A stretch of 64,000 bases of DNA. Source: Erythrobacter sp. Its GTDB lineage: Bacteria; Pseudomonadota; Alphaproteobacteria; Sphingomonadales; Sphingomonadaceae. Numbering within the stretch: the first letter of the stretch is position 1; each line of letters begins with the position of its first letter. The DNA lies in contig NZ_JAMWYX010000008.1 of assembly GCF_024305245.1 (NCBI RefSeq), positions 62,001-126,000 of the forward strand. The letters are read 5' to 3'. Positions 54,286-64,000 of this stretch are shown one piece after another. Under the pieces are notes generated by a model, which saw only the letters and a list, made by a program, of their open reading frames with translations, was not told the origin of the DNA and made no database searches. Position numbers and translations under genes: made by a program.

Positions 54286-54433
54286 CCGGAGAATCTGCGA
54301 TTCGAAGATGCGGGCGAAAGTGGCACGGCGTCATGACCGGCGAACCGCCTTCTTCCCCAATCTGAGGGATTGCCGGGCGGCATGCGTATAGCGCAATGTC
54401 ACCATGACGTTTTACGGGGGGGAGCAACAGCGG

Positions 54434-55333
54434 ATGTATGCGGCGAGGGGCCAGTCGGTCCACATGCACTACAGCTTGCCCGCCGCGCCGCTGCGGCCAT
54501 TCGTCACGGCGTTTTACTGCGCCGATGTCACCTGCTCCCCGCGCGACGCATGGCTGGAGGATTATCTCCAACCCGAATGGGTCAATCTGCGGTTTCTGCT
54601 GAACACCGTGGCCCAATCCGCGATCGGCGCAGGGGAGTTGCAGCGCTGTTCCGATTTCAGCGTGACCGGACCGACCAGCCGGGCGTCTCGCTTTCGCCTG
54701 CGATCGGGGCGGGTCTGGGGAATCGGTCTTTTGCCGGAGGGATGGGCCGCGCTGCTTCCGGCGCAGGCGGGGGATTATGCCGATCGCCTGGTCGATGGGC
54801 TGGCCGATCCGGTCTTTGCAGGCTTCGTCCCGCTGGCGCGTGCACTGGCGGCGAACGACGGAGGTTTCGCGCAAGAGCTTGAGCTGATCGAGACGCATGT
54901 GGGCGAATTGTTCGCGCACGCTCCGCCGGTTGATCCGGCTATCGCCGCGTTAACCGCTGCACTGGCCGATCCGGAACGCGTCGCAGTGGCCGAACTGGCC
55001 GAGCAGCTCGGCATGACCACGCGCTCGCTCGAACGCCTGTCGCGGCGCGCTTTCGGTTTTACGCCCAAGCTGCTGCTGCGCCGCCAGCGATTCCTGCGCA
55101 GTCTTGCGCGCTTCATGCTCGACCCTTCGCTCAAATGGCTCGGCGCGCTGGACGACTTTTACTATGACCAGTCGCATTTCGTTCGCGACTTCCGGTGCTT
55201 CATGGGGATGAGCCCCTCGGCCTATGCCAAGCTCGACAAGCCGCTGCTGATCGCCGCGGCGCGGGCGCGGATGGCGGTGGCGGGGGAAGCGATGCAGGCG
55301 CTGCACCGGCCGGTCGGATCGGGCACGCTCTAG
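54434..55333 (+). CDS. AraC-family-like transcriptional regulator (second of tandem pair)
   Basis: A 299-residue paralog of the preceding gene. It keeps [14 protein letters not shown] in the N-terminal domain and in the HTH region [22 protein letters not shown], with [15 protein letters not shown] and [18 protein letters not shown] / [11 protein letters not shown] 54434 is chosen over 54404: GGAG stands nine bases ahead and the extra residues are unsupported. It ends 88 bp before pheS. A duplication and divergence event is likely. Confidence 0.85.
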   Translation: MYAARGQSVHMHYSLPAAPLRPFVTAFYCADVTCSPRDAWLEDYLQPEWVNLRFLLNTVAQSAIGAGELQRCSDFSVTGPTSRASRFRLRSGRVWGIGLLPEGWAALLPAQAGDYADRLVDGLADPVFAGFVPLARALAANDGGFAQELELIETHVGELFAHAPPVDPAIAALTAALADPERVAVAELAEQLGMTTRSLERLSRRAFGFTPKLLLRRQRFLRSLARFMLDPSLKWLGALDDFYYDQSHFVRDFRCFMGMSPSAYAKLDKPLLIAAARARMAVAGEAMQALHRPVGSGTL

Positions 55334-55421
55334 CCGGGTTTGCGCGACTGGTGCTTTGCAAAACCCGCCATTTGCGGCTAGCGGACGCGCGCGCGCACCG
55401 CGCCAACCGATACGACAGGTC

Positions 55422-56522
55422 ATGACCGAACTTGAACTCGACAAACAGGCCGCGCTTGCCGCGATAGCCGATGCCGCCACCCTTGATGCGCTCGAGGAGC
55501 AGCGGCTTGCCGCGCTCGGCAAGAAGGGCTGGGTCAGTCTTGCCCTGAAAACGCTGGGCGGCATGAGCCCGGACGAGCGCACAGCTGCCGCCCCCGCTAT
55601 CCAGAGCGCGCGCGCCGCGATTGCCGATGCGATCGAGGCCAAGAAAGCCGCGCTCGAAGCTGCCGAGCTCGAAGCGCAATTGGCGCGCGAAACGCTCGAC
55701 CTGACGCTGCCCGCTGCGGCAGCGCCCAAGGGATCGGTGCACCCTGTCAGCCAGGTGATGGACGAACTCGCCGAAATCTTCGCCGATCTGGGCTTTGCCG
55801 TGGCGACAGGTCCGGAGATCGAGGACGACTGGCACAATTTCACCGCGCTCAACATGGACGAAACCCACCCGGCGCGGGCGATGCACGATACGTTCTATTT
55901 CCCGGATCGCACGCCCGAAGGCCGCGAGATTCTGCTTCGCACCCACACCTCGCCGGTGCAGATCCGTTCGATGCTGGATCAGGGCGCGCCGATCCGACTG
56001 ATCGCGCCGGGCCGGGTTTATCGCAGCGACAGCGATGCCACCCACACGCCGATGTTCCATCAGGTCGAAGGGCTGGTGGTCGACAAGGACATTCACCTCG
56101 GCCACCTCAAATGGACGCTGGAAACCTTCTTCAAGGCGTTCTTCGAGCGTGAGGATATCGTGCTGCGGCTGCGCCCGTCCTACTTCCCCTTCACCGAGCC
56201 GAGCGTCGAGGTCGACGTCGGCTATTCCACCGAAGGCGGCCGCAGGGTCGTCGGCGGGCACGGCGATGCGCCGGGCCACGCGTGGATGGAACTGGGCGGC
56301 AGCGGGATGGTCAACCGCCGCGTGCTGGAATTCGCCGGGATTGACCCTGACGTATATCAGGGCTTCGCATTTGGCTTGGGGATCGACCGGATTGCCATGC
56401 TGAAATACGGGATGAATGATTTGCGCGCTTTCTTCGACGGCGACCCGCGCTGGCTGGCGCATTACGGGTTCAGCCCGTTCGACCAGCCGACACTGTCTGC
56501 GGGCGTGGGAGCGAAAGCATGA
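55422..56522 (+). CDS. pheS: Phenylalanyl-tRNA synthetase alpha subunit
   Basis: Class II aminoacyl-tRNA synthetase subunit with a long N-terminal coiled coil that contacts tRNA (about 1-110), then the catalytic core: motif 2 [26 protein letters not shown] and motif 3 [11 protein letters not shown]. Attaches Phe to tRNA-Phe with PheT in a heterotetramer. The 366-residue length is typical. The ATG at 55422 starts [11 protein letters not shown]. Its stop overlaps the pheT start (ATGA, 56519-56522). Confidence 0.95.
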   Translation: MTELELDKQAALAAIADAATLDALEEQRLAALGKKGWVSLALKTLGGMSPDERTAAAPAIQSARAAIADAIEAKKAALEAAELEAQLARETLDLTLPAAAAPKGSVHPVSQVMDELAEIFADLGFAVATGPEIEDDWHNFTALNMDETHPARAMHDTFYFPDRTPEGREILLRTHTSPVQIRSMLDQGAPIRLIAPGRVYRSDSDATHTPMFHQVEGLVVDKDIHLGHLKWTLETFFKAFFEREDIVLRLRPSYFPFTEPSVEVDVGYSTEGGRRVVGGHGDAPGHAWMELGGSGMVNRRVLEFAGIDPDVYQGFAFGLGIDRIAMLKYGMNDLRAFFDGDPRWLAHYGFSPFDQPTLSAGVGAKA

Positions 56523-58906
56523 AGTTCTCGCTGACCTGGCTCAAGGATCACCTTGAGACCACCGCCACTGTCGCCGAAATCTGCGATGCGCTCAACGCCG
56601 TCGGGCTGGAAGTCGAAGGCGTCGAAGACCCGGCGGAGCGGCTTGCGGGCTTCCGCGTGGCCCACGTGTTGACCGCCGCGCGCCATCCCGATGCCGACAA
56701 GCTGCAGGTGCTCACCGTGGATACCGGAGAGGGTGATCCCTTGCAGGTTGTCTGCGGCGCGCCAAATGCGCGGGCCGGAATGAAGGGCGTGCTGGGTCTT
56801 CCCGGCGCGACCGTCCCTGCCAATGGCATGGTGCTGAGGAAGAGCGCGATCCGCGGGGTCGGATCCAACGGCATGATGTGTTCGGTGCGCGAGCTCGAAC
56901 TGGGCGAGGATCACGACGGCATCATCGAACTGCCCGATGATGCGCCGGTCGGCACCAGCTTCGCCGACTATCACGGCGCATCGCCGGTGATCGAGGTGGC
57001 GGTGACACCCAACCGCCCCGATTGCATGGGGGTTTACGGCATCGCGCGCGATCTCGCGTCCAAGGGGCTGGGCACACTGAAGCCGATTGCCACGCCTTCG
57101 TTCAGCGCGTCGGGCGCGTGCCCGGTCGAAATCCGCACCGACGATCCGGAAGGCTGCCCGGCGTTCTATGGCCGCGTGATCAAGGGCGTCACCAACGGCG
57201 CCTCGCCCGACTGGTTGCAGCAGCGGCTGAAAAGCGCTGGGCAGCGACCGATTTCGCTGCTGGTCGACCTCACCAATTATCTGATGCTGGGCTACGGCCG
57301 TCCGGCGCACGTGTATGACCTCGCCAAGCTTTCGGGCGCGATGGCGGCGCGCCGGGCGATCGATGGCGAGCAATGCCAGGCGCTCAACGAGAAGACCTAC
57401 ACGCTCGACGCGAGCATGACGGTGATCGCCGATGAGAGCCAAGTACACGACATCGCCGGGATCATGGGCGGTGAGCATTCGGGCGTCAGCGAGACGACTA
57501 CCGACGTGCTGCTCGAAATCGCCTATTTCGATCCTGCCCGGATCGGGGCGACCGGGCGCAAGCTGGGGCTGGCGAGCGACGCGCGCACCCGGTTCGAACG
57601 CGGGGTCGATCCTGAATTTCTGGATGCTGGCCTCGATCTGCTGACCGGACTGATTGTCGAGCTGGCGGGAGGCTCCGCCAGCGACGTGGTGCGCGCCGGT
57701 TCGCCGCCGAGCAATGCCAAGGTGATCGCGTTCGATCCGGCACTGACCACGCGCCTTGGCGGGGTGGAGGTGGCCGAGGCCGAGCAAAAGCGCATCCTTG
57801 AAAGCCTCGGCTTTGCCATCTCCGGCGACTGGCAGGTCACCTGCCCGCCGCGCCGCCACGACATCGAAGGCCCCGCCGATCTGGTCGAGGAAGTCGTCCG
57901 CATCCACGGGCTCGACAAGGTGGCGAGCGTCGCTTTGCCCCGCGCAGAAGGCGTCGCCCGCCCGACAGCGACGCCGCAACAGAAGCTTGAACGCGGCTTG
58001 CGCCGTGCCGCCGCCGCAACCGGCCTCAACGAAGCGATAACGTGGAGCTTCCTGCCCGAATGGGCGGCGGAGCATTTCTCGTCAGACCAGCCGCTGTGGG
58101 TGCTCGCCAATCCGATCAGCGAAGACATGAAGGCAATGCGCCCCTCGCTGCTGCCCGGCCTGCTGATGGCGGCCAAGCGTAACGCCGATCGCGGCGCCAG
58201 CGGCTCGCGGCTGTTCGAAATCGGGCGGCGATATTTCCGCGCCGGCAATGGTCTGAGCGAGGAAAAGCCGACCCTCGGCATCGTGCTGGCGGGCGAAAAG
58301 GCGGAGCGCGGCTGGCAGGCTGGCAAGGCCAAGGTGTTGGATGCCTACGACGCCAAGGCGTTGGCGCTCCAGCTGCTCGAGGCGGCTGGCGCGCCGATCC
58401 AGAACCTGATGGTGATGGGAGAGGCGGGCGCGCAGTTCCACCCCGGCCAGTCCGCGACGCTGCGGCTCGGCCCCAAGACCGTGCTGGCGCGTTTCGGCAT
58501 GGTGCATCCGGCAACGCTCAAGGCTTTCGATGTCGACGGCCCGATTGCGGCGGTCGAACTGTTCCTCGATGCCATCCCGGCCAGGAAGAACGCCGCCTTT
58601 GCCCGCCCCACCTTCGCTCCGCCCGCGCTGCAGGCGGTGACCCGCGACTTCGCCTTCCTGGTGCCTGTCACGCTGGCCGCCGGCGATCTCGTTCGTAGCG
58701 TGCAGGGCGCGGACAAGGCGGTGATCACCGGGGTGCGCGTGTTCGACGTGTTCGCGGGCGCGGGCGTTCCCGAAGGCCACAAGTCGCTCGCCATAGAAGT
58801 CACGCTGCAGCCGGGCGAGGCCAGCTTCAAGGATGCCGACCTCAAGGCGCTGGCCGAGAAAATCATCGCTGCCGCCGCCAAGCTGGGGGCCGCATTGCGC
58901 GGCTGA
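56519..58906 (+). CDS. pheT: Phenylalanyl-tRNA synthetase beta subunit
   Basis: A 795-residue subunit with a B1 domain, an OB-fold tRNA-binding domain ([13 protein letters not shown]), B3/B4 editing region ([28 protein letters not shown]), B5 domain, catalytic-like core and a C-terminal anticodon-binding FDX-ACB domain ([16 protein letters not shown]). It partners PheS. It is translationally coupled to pheS and precedes prfC by about 20 bp. Confidence 0.95.
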   Translation: MKFSLTWLKDHLETTATVAEICDALNAVGLEVEGVEDPAERLAGFRVAHVLTAARHPDADKLQVLTVDTGEGDPLQVVCGAPNARAGMKGVLGLPGATVPANGMVLRKSAIRGVGSNGMMCSVRELELGEDHDGIIELPDDAPVGTSFADYHGASPVIEVAVTPNRPDCMGVYGIARDLASKGLGTLKPIATPSFSASGACPVEIRTDDPEGCPAFYGRVIKGVTNGASPDWLQQRLKSAGQRPISLLVDLTNYLMLGYGRPAHVYDLAKLSGAMAARRAIDGEQCQALNEKTYTLDASMTVIADESQVHDIAGIMGGEHSGVSETTTDVLLEIAYFDPARIGATGRKLGLASDARTRFERGVDPEFLDAGLDLLTGLIVELAGGSASDVVRAGSPPSNAKVIAFDPALTTRLGGVEVAEAEQKRILESLGFAISGDWQVTCPPRRHDIEGPADLVEEVVRIHGLDKVASVALPRAEGVARPTATPQQKLERGLRRAAAATGLNEAITWSFLPEWAAEHFSSDQPLWVLANPISEDMKAMRPSLLPGLLMAAKRNADRGASGSRLFEIGRRYFRAGNGLSEEKPTLGIVLAGEKAERGWQAGKAKVLDAYDAKALALQLLEAAGAPIQNLMVMGEAGAQFHPGQSATLRLGPKTVLARFGMVHPATLKAFDVDGPIAAVELFLDAIPARKNAAFARPTFAPPALQAVTRDFAFLVPVTLAAGDLVRSVQGADKAVITGVRVFDVFAGAGVPEGHKSLAIEVTLQPGEASFKDADLKALAEKIIAAAAKLGAALRG

Positions 58907-58927
58907 TGCCTGCGCTCGGGAAACATC

Positions 58928-60448
58928 ATGTCCAATCGCCGCACCTTCGCGATCATCTCGCACCCTGACGCGGGGAAAACCACGCTCACCGAAAAGCTGC
59001 TGCTGCAAGGCGGCGCGATCCACCTTGCGGGCGAGGTTAAGGCGCGCGGGCAGGCGCGGCGCGCGCGGTCGGACTGGATGAAGATCGAACAGCAGCGCGG
59101 GATTTCGGTCACGTCCAGCGTGATGACCTTCGCGCGCGACGGGATCACCTTCAACCTGCTCGACACGCCGGGGCACGAGGATTTCTCCGAAGACACCTAT
59201 CGCACCCTGACCGCAGTCGATTCGGCGGTGATGGTGATCGACGCGGCGAAAGGCATCGAACCGCAGACCCGCAAGCTGTTCGAAGTATGCCGTTTGCGTT
59301 CGGTGCCGATCATCACCTTCGTCAACAAGGTCGACCGCGAAGGCCGCGATCCGTTCGAAACGCTGGACGAGGTCGCCGATATGCTCGCGCTCGATGTCAG
59401 CCCGCAGATGTGGCCGATCGGCATGGGCGGCGAGTTCGAGGGCATTCTCGATTTCGCCACCGAAACGGTCAGCCGCGGCGAAGGCAATTCGCGCGAATTT
59501 CTCGGGAAGCGTGATGCGGACGCGGCGATACCCGAGCGCTTCGCCGACGAGATAGAACTGGCGCGCGGCGGCTATCCCGAATTCGACCTCGAAGCGTTTC
59601 GCAACGGCGATCTCACCCCGGTCTATTTCGGATCGGCATTGAAGAATTTCGGCGTGACCGAACTGATCGACGCCATTGCCCGCTACGCCCCGCCGCCGCG
59701 GCCGCAGCCCGCGGGCGAGGAGCAGATCGAGCCGACCCGCGACGAGGTCACCGGCTTCATCTTCAAGGTGCAGGCCAATATGGACCCCAACCACCGTGAC
59801 CGGATCGCGTTTATGCGGCAGGTTTCGGGCACGTTCAAACGCGGGATGAAGCTCACCCCGTCAGGTCTGGGCAAGCCGATTGCGGTGCATTCGCCGATCC
59901 TGTTCTTCGCGCAGGACCGCGAGATCGCCGATACCGCCGAGGCGGGCGACATTATCGGCATCCCCAATCACGGCACACTGCGGGTGGGCGATACCCTGTC
60001 CGAACGCAATCAGGTGCGCTTCACCGGGCTGCCCAACTTCGCGCCGGAAATCCTGCGCCGCGTGCAGTTGCGCGATCCGACCAAGACCAAGCAATTGCGC
60101 AAGGCGTTGGACGACCTCAGCGAAGAGGGCGTGATCCAGGTGTTCTATCCCGAGATCGGATCGCAGCACATCGTCGGCGTGGTCGGCCAGCTGCAGCTAG
60201 AAGTGCTGATTTCGCGGCTGGAGGCGGAATACAAGGTCGAGGCGGTGCTCGAACCATCGCCCTTCGCCACGGCGCGCTGGATCAAGGGCGACGACAAGGC
60301 GCTCGACGAATTCGCCGGGTTCAACCGCGCCAATGTCGCGCGCGACCGTGATGGCGACATGGTGTTCATGGCCAAAAGCCCGTGGGACGTGAGCTATCAG
60401 GTCGAAAAGAACCCCGGACTGGTGTTTTCGGCGACCAAGGAACGGTAA
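58928..60448 (+). CDS. prfC: Peptide chain release factor 3 (translational GTPase)
   Basis: A 506-residue GTPase that recycles release factors RF1/RF2 from the ribosome and edits misread ends. G motifs: ISHPDAGKTTLTEK (G1), a switch-region ISVTSSVM, DTPGHEDFSED (G3) and NKVDREGRDP (G4). It is slightly shorter than E. coli RF3, mainly in loops. Located after pheT, with a 21-bp gap, probably in the same transcript. Confidence 0.93.
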   Translation: MSNRRTFAIISHPDAGKTTLTEKLLLQGGAIHLAGEVKARGQARRARSDWMKIEQQRGISVTSSVMTFARDGITFNLLDTPGHEDFSEDTYRTLTAVDSAVMVIDAAKGIEPQTRKLFEVCRLRSVPIITFVNKVDREGRDPFETLDEVADMLALDVSPQMWPIGMGGEFEGILDFATETVSRGEGNSREFLGKRDADAAIPERFADEIELARGGYPEFDLEAFRNGDLTPVYFGSALKNFGVTELIDAIARYAPPPRPQPAGEEQIEPTRDEVTGFIFKVQANMDPNHRDRIAFMRQVSGTFKRGMKLTPSGLGKPIAVHSPILFFAQDREIADTAEAGDIIGIPNHGTLRVGDTLSERNQVRFTGLPNFAPEILRRVQLRDPTKTKQLRKALDDLSEEGVIQVFYPEIGSQHIVGVVGQLQLEVLISRLEAEYKVEAVLEPSPFATARWIKGDDKALDEFAGFNRANVARDRDGDMVFMAKSPWDVSYQVEKNPGLVFSATKER

Positions 60449-60499
60449 GGGGTCGCGGTAGGCTTGCGAGCGGGCGACGTTCGCGGCATTGCATTACTT

Positions 60500-61369
60500 A
60501 TGCACGACACCGGCCCTACTTCGCAGACCTTCATCTCCCAGCGCCTTCGCCTCAATTACGAAGACTGGGGCGGCAGGGGCAAGCCGCCGCTGGTGCTGGT
60601 GCATGGCGGGCGCGATCATGCGCGCAGCTGGGATTGGACCGCCAAGGCGCTGCGTGAAAATTACCACATCATTGCGTTGGACCACCGCGGCCACGGCGAT
60701 AGCGACTGGGTGTCCGACGGGGTCTATTCCGCGGCTGACATGGTCTATGATCTGGCGCAGCTGATCCATCAGCTCGGCGTCGGCCCGGTGCGGATGGTGG
60801 CACATTCGATGGGCGGCAATGTGGCGCTGCGCTATGCCGGAGCCTTCCCCGACATGGTGACCAAGCTGGTGGCGATCGAAGGGCTCGGCCCGTCGCCGGA
60901 ACTGCGCGAAAAACAGCGCGCCGTGCCCTATCCCGAGCGCCTCGCCGAATGGATCGAGAAGAAGCGCAAGGCGGCCGGGCGATCGCCGCGCAAATATGAC
61001 AGCATCGAAGCCGCCTTCGCCCGGATGATCGAGGAAAACGCCTACCTCACCGAGGAACAGGCGCGGCATCTGACCGTCCACGGGGTCAACCGCAACGAGG
61101 ACGGCACCTATAGCTGGAAGTTCGATCCGCACCTCAACGTCTGGCCGGTCGAGGATGTGGCGGACGAATTCATCGCTGCGCTGTGGAGTGCTATCACCTG
61201 CCCGACGCTGCTGCTTTACGGTGCGGATAGCTGGGCTTCGAACCCGGAGAAGGACGGGCGGATTGCCCATTTCAACACCGCCAGGGTGATCGAGTTCGAA
61301 AAGGCCGGTCACTGGCTGCACCACGACCAGTTCGATCGCTTCATCGCCACCTTGCGCGATTTCCTCTGA
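60500..61369 (+). CDS. Alpha/beta hydrolase
   Basis: A 289-residue serine hydrolase of the alpha/beta fold: oxyanion-hole motif VHGGRDHARSW, catalytic nucleophile Ser103 in HSMGGN, acid residue near LLLYGADSW and catalytic His in AGHWLHH. Substrate is unknown. ATG 60500 gives the family-like start; an in-frame TTG at 60464 would extend it by 12 residues. It is followed 11 bp later by the pyridoxamine-oxidase-like gene. Confidence 0.85.
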   Translation: MHDTGPTSQTFISQRLRLNYEDWGGRGKPPLVLVHGGRDHARSWDWTAKALRENYHIIALDHRGHGDSDWVSDGVYSAADMVYDLAQLIHQLGVGPVRMVAHSMGGNVALRYAGAFPDMVTKLVAIEGLGPSPELREKQRAVPYPERLAEWIEKKRKAAGRSPRKYDSIEAAFARMIEENAYLTEEQARHLTVHGVNRNEDGTYSWKFDPHLNVWPVEDVADEFIAALWSAITCPTLLLYGADSWASNPEKDGRIAHFNTARVIEFEKAGHWLHHDQFDRFIATLRDFL

Positions 61370-61380
61370 AAGGCGGCGCG

Positions 61381-61938
61381 ATGTCTGAGTTGTTCGATCG
61401 CCTGAATGATGATCACATCGCGATGATCGCCGCCCAGCCAGTGTTCTTCGTCGCCACCGCCGCTGCCGAGGGGCGCATCAATCTCAGCCCCAAGGGGTAT
61501 GACGCGGTGCGGGTGCTGGGGCCGAGCCGGCTGGCATGGCTCGATCTGGGCGGATCGGGCAACGAAACGCACGCGCATCTCGCTGAAGATGGCCGGATCA
61601 CGCTGATGTTCTGCAATTTTCAGCAGCCCGCGCTGATCCTCAGGGCCTATGGCCGCGGTGTTCCGGTGCTGCCGCAGGACGCGGAGTGGGAGGATTTGGC
61701 GGCGCATTTCACGCTGCTTCCCGGTACCCGCCAGATTTTCGATATCGCGGTGGACAGCGTGCAGACCAGCTGCGGCTGGGGTGTGCCGCTGATGACGCTG
61801 GAAGACGAGCGCGCCACACTGGTGAAATATCACCGTCAGGCCGACCCCACGACGTGGGAGAGCAAGACCGCCGCCCGCACCCGCAGCATCGACGGCCTGC
61901 CGACCCGGCCAAGCGACCGCTACATCGCGGGCGAATGA
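61381..61938 (+). CDS. Pyridoxamine 5'-phosphate oxidase family protein
   Basis: A 185-residue flavin-binding split-barrel protein. The N-terminus MSELFDRLNDDHIAMIAAQP followed by VFFVATAAAEGRINLSPKG is the typical start of the 'PNPOx-like' group. EERATLVKYH-like and RSIDGLPTRPS tail segments match uncharacterised members. Probably binds FMN or a related cofactor; the reaction is unknown. Close linkage to the hydrolase gene suggests a shared transcript. Confidence 0.85.
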   Translation: MSELFDRLNDDHIAMIAAQPVFFVATAAAEGRINLSPKGYDAVRVLGPSRLAWLDLGGSGNETHAHLAEDGRITLMFCNFQQPALILRAYGRGVPVLPQDAEWEDLAAHFTLLPGTRQIFDIAVDSVQTSCGWGVPLMTLEDERATLVKYHRQADPTTWESKTAARTRSIDGLPTRPSDRYIAGE

Positions 61939-61975
61939 GCGATCGGGGCGGCTGAAGCGCCCGATGCGGCGCAAT

Positions 61976-62017
61976 CCCTGCCTAATTTATAATCATTTGA
62001 TTAAAGCCTAGGCAGGG
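61976..62017. repeat. Nested inverted repeats upstream of glnK
   Basis: The outer stem CCCTGCCTA (61976-61984) pairs with TAGGCAGGG (62009-62017); inside is an AT-rich region with a second dyad, TAATCA/TGATTA around TT (61990-62003). It could end the upstream transcript or be a regulator-binding region for the sigma-54 promoter that follows, about 60 bp downstream. Confidence 0.5.
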
Positions 62018-62078
62018 GTTCTCCCGCGCCTGCGAAGAATCCATCCAAAATCCCTGCTGCAACTGCGTTACACAAATG

Positions 62079-62094
62079 TGGCACGTTAGTTGCA
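62079..62094 (+). promoter_or_regulatory. Sigma-54 promoter (-24/-12) of glnK-amtB
   Basis: TGGCAC-GTTAG-TTGCA matches the sigma-54 consensus TGGCAC-N5-TTGC exactly, 44 bases ahead of the glnK ATG. A transcript start around 62,105 would follow. Such promoters need an enhancer-binding activator; NtrC is the usual one for PII/AmtB genes. Confidence 0.9.
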
Positions 62095-62137
62095 TTGCCT
62101 CTCGTGCCGGAATGGTCCGGCGCGACAGGGGGCATGA

Positions 62138-62476
<339 letters not shown>

Positions 62477-62490
62477 GGGGGACAGGGACC

Positions 62491-63810
62491 TTGGACCGTA
62501 TTTTTCTTCGTCTTGCCGCCCTTGCTGTCGGCACCATGCTGGCTGCCGAACCGGCGCTGGCCGCACCCGCCGTTCCCAATCCGGGCAACAATGCCTGGAT
62601 GATGACATCGACCATCCTCGTATTGCTGATGATCCTGCCTGGTCTCGCGCTGTTCTACGGCGGCCTCACCCGGTCGAAGAACATGCTGTCGACCATGACG
62701 CAGATCGGGGCGACTGCGTGCCTCGCGATGCTGATCTGGGTGATGTGGGGCTACAGCCTCGCGTTCGGCGACACTGTTTATGAAGGCACGCTCGGCCTGT
62801 TCATCAGCGGGGGCAGTTACTTCCTGTCGGGCACCGATGCCAGCAGCACGGCGGCGACCTTCACCGATGAAGTCATCAGCAAATATGTCTTCATCAGCTT
62901 TCAGATGACCTTCGCTGCGATCACCGCTGCGCTGATCCTCGGCGCTACGGCGGAACGCATGAAATTCAGCGCGGTGATGGCCTTCGTGCCGATCTGGCTG
63001 ACCATCGTTTACTTCCCGATTGCGCACATGGTGTGGGCGGGCGGTGGCCTGCTGTTCGAAGACGGCGCGCTCGATTTTGCCGGCGGCACCGTGGTCCACA
63101 TCAACGCCGGGGTTTCCGGACTGGTGCTGGCCTATCTGCTCGGCAAGCGTCGTGGCTTTCCCTCGGAACCGATGCCCCCGCACAGCATGGTCATGACGAT
63201 GATCGGCACGGGCTTGCTGTGGGTGGGCTGGTTCGGGTTCAACGCCGGTTCGGCGCTCGAAGCCGACGGTTCGGCGGGCCTCGCGATGATCAACACCTTC
63301 GTCGCAACTGCGGCAGGCGCGCTCACCTGGATGGTGATCGAGCGGGCTGCAGGCCACAAGGGATCGGCGCTGGGCTTCTGCTCGGGTGTGATTGCCGGCC
63401 TGGTCGCGGTGACACCGGCTGCAGGCAATAGCGGCCCGTTCGGCGCGATCCTGCTCGGCATTGTCGCATCGGCTGTCTGCTATGTCTTCGTCGCCAAGGT
63501 TAAGGCGAAGTTCGGTTACGACGACTCGCTTGATGCTTTCGGCATCCACGGGATCGGCGGCATTGTCGGCGCGATCGGCACGGCGGTGGTGTACCAGCCC
63601 TTCCTCGGCGGCCCCGGCGACGGCTCGACCCCGCTCGCCGACCAGCTCGGAGTCCAGGTCTTCAGCGTCCTGGTCACCATCGGCTGGGCCGCCATCGGCA
63701 CCTTGATTGCAGGCTTCCTCGTCAAGCTGACCATTGGCCTCCGGGTCGATGAAGAAGCCGAGATCAACGGCCTCGATATCTCTGAACACGGGGAGCGCGC
63801 CTACAACTAG
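62491..63810 (+). CDS. amtB: Ammonium transporter AmtB
   Basis: A 439-residue membrane channel for ammonia/ammonium. A signal-like N-terminus (LAALAVGTMLAAEPALA) precedes the Amt helices: FYGGLTRSKNML, the first pore His in GGTVVHINAG and the second in FGIHGIGG. TTG 62491 is chosen: an AGGGACC-type region stands just upstream, while the open frame to 62473 starts inside the glnK stop. It follows glnK with 14 bases between stop and start and is regulated with it. Confidence 0.94.
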   Translation: MDRIFLRLAALAVGTMLAAEPALAAPAVPNPGNNAWMMTSTILVLLMILPGLALFYGGLTRSKNMLSTMTQIGATACLAMLIWVMWGYSLAFGDTVYEGTLGLFISGGSYFLSGTDASSTAATFTDEVISKYVFISFQMTFAAITAALILGATAERMKFSAVMAFVPIWLTIVYFPIAHMVWAGGGLLFEDGALDFAGGTVVHINAGVSGLVLAYLLGKRRGFPSEPMPPHSMVMTMIGTGLLWVGWFGFNAGSALEADGSAGLAMINTFVATAAGALTWMVIERAAGHKGSALGFCSGVIAGLVAVTPAAGNSGPFGAILLGIVASAVCYVFVAKVKAKFGYDDSLDAFGIHGIGGIVGAIGTAVVYQPFLGGPGDGSTPLADQLGVQVFSVLVTIGWAAIGTLIAGFLVKLTIGLRVDEEAEINGLDISEHGERAYN

Positions 63811-63830
63811 GCACCTTCTCCACCAAGCTT

Positions 63831-63870
63831 GGCGGGGGGAGGCTCTCTCTCCCTCTCCTCTCCCCCCGCC
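63831..63870. repeat. 11-bp inverted repeat after amtB
   Basis: GGCGGGGGGAG (63831-63841) and CTCCCCCCGCC (63860-63870) flank a pyrimidine-rich 18-base loop, just after the amtB stop. No T run follows; it may stabilise the transcript end. Confidence 0.5.
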
Positions 63871-63907
63871 TCACCTTGTTCCTCCTGCGAACGAACACAC
63901 TTGATAT

Positions 63908-63941
63908 GGCCGGAGTAGCGCAAGCTCTCCGGCCTTTTTTT
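63908..63941 (+). terminator. Rho-independent terminator downstream of amtB
   Basis: GGCCGGAG (63908-63915) pairs with CTCCGGCC (63927-63934), followed by seven T residues and then GTTTGG. A textbook intrinsic terminator, ending the glnK-amtB operon. Confidence 0.9.
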
Positions 63942-63960
63942 GTTTGGATTGTTTGTGATG

Positions 63961-63982
63961 CGACCGCGCCTCCGCGCGGTCG
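63961..63982. repeat. 9-bp inverted repeat at the right edge
   Basis: CGACCGCGC and GCGCGGTCG with a 4-base loop CTCC. The context to the right is cut off, so its role is unknown. Confidence 0.4.
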
Positions 63983-64000
63983 TCCTCGCCGCGTTTCGCC

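Noticed and set aside
56462..58075. 537-codon minus-strand frame opposite pheT
   Set aside because: Rich in His/Arg/Gly without any domain; pheT is unmistakable on the other strand.

Overview
The window is about 64 kb of chromosome from a GC-rich alphaproteobacterium, most likely Sphingomonadales and close to Erythrobacteraceae. The signs are mipZ beside panC, a pgmG-type hexose mutase, a TonB-ExbB-ExbD-ExbD operon, a DUF6894 protein, a PII/amtB pair with a sigma-54 promoter, and many GTG/TTG starts. No strain can be named from the sequence alone.

Left core (1-13.65 kb): the N-terminal part of aminopeptidase N (runs off the left edge), an SDR protein, a translationally coupled threonine aldolase/EamA exporter pair, a GNAT protein, two PH-domain (YdbS/YdbT-like) membrane proteins, an acyl-CoA dehydrogenase, a DUF6894 protein, a CheB-CheR-PAS fusion that stops early, and a DUF2339 membrane protein that is also cut short.

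Accessory island (about 13.65-30.55 kb): composition drops abruptly inside the DUF2339 gene, where it is fused to a DUF4336 gene lacking its 5' end. Then come a MobV-like long coiled-coil protein, a KfrA-like DNA-binding protein, a small conserved protein, a DnaQ-like exonuclease, two unknown proteins, a divergent exonuclease-fold protein, a type I restriction-modification operon (hsdM-hsdS-hsdR), an unknown 409-residue protein divergent from it, and a large tyrosine recombinase. The recombinase lies next to the 3' end of a tRNA-Gly gene, the usual arrangement for a tRNA-integrated element. I could not find a second attachment site. Palindromes recur through the island.

Right core (30.55-64 kb): panC, mipZ, a membrane J-domain protein, pgmG, a DUF2059 protein, an Lhr-like helicase, a secreted pepsin-like protease, the tonB-exbB-exbD-exbD operon, homoserine dehydrogenase, two tandem secreted paralogs, glpX with a duplicated 3' end, a membrane protein, a Xi-class GST, prs, hisN, a fatty acid desaturase, rpmI-rplT, two tandem AraC regulators, pheST, prfC, an alpha/beta hydrolase, a pyridoxamine-phosphate-oxidase-like protein, and glnK-amtB behind a near-perfect sigma-54 promoter. 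A clear intrinsic terminator lies near the right edge.

The best candidates for something undescribed are the unknown protein beside the restriction system, the MobV-like/KfrA-like pair with its palindromes and a 12-bp inverted repeat, and the paired AraC regulators inserted between rplT and pheS.
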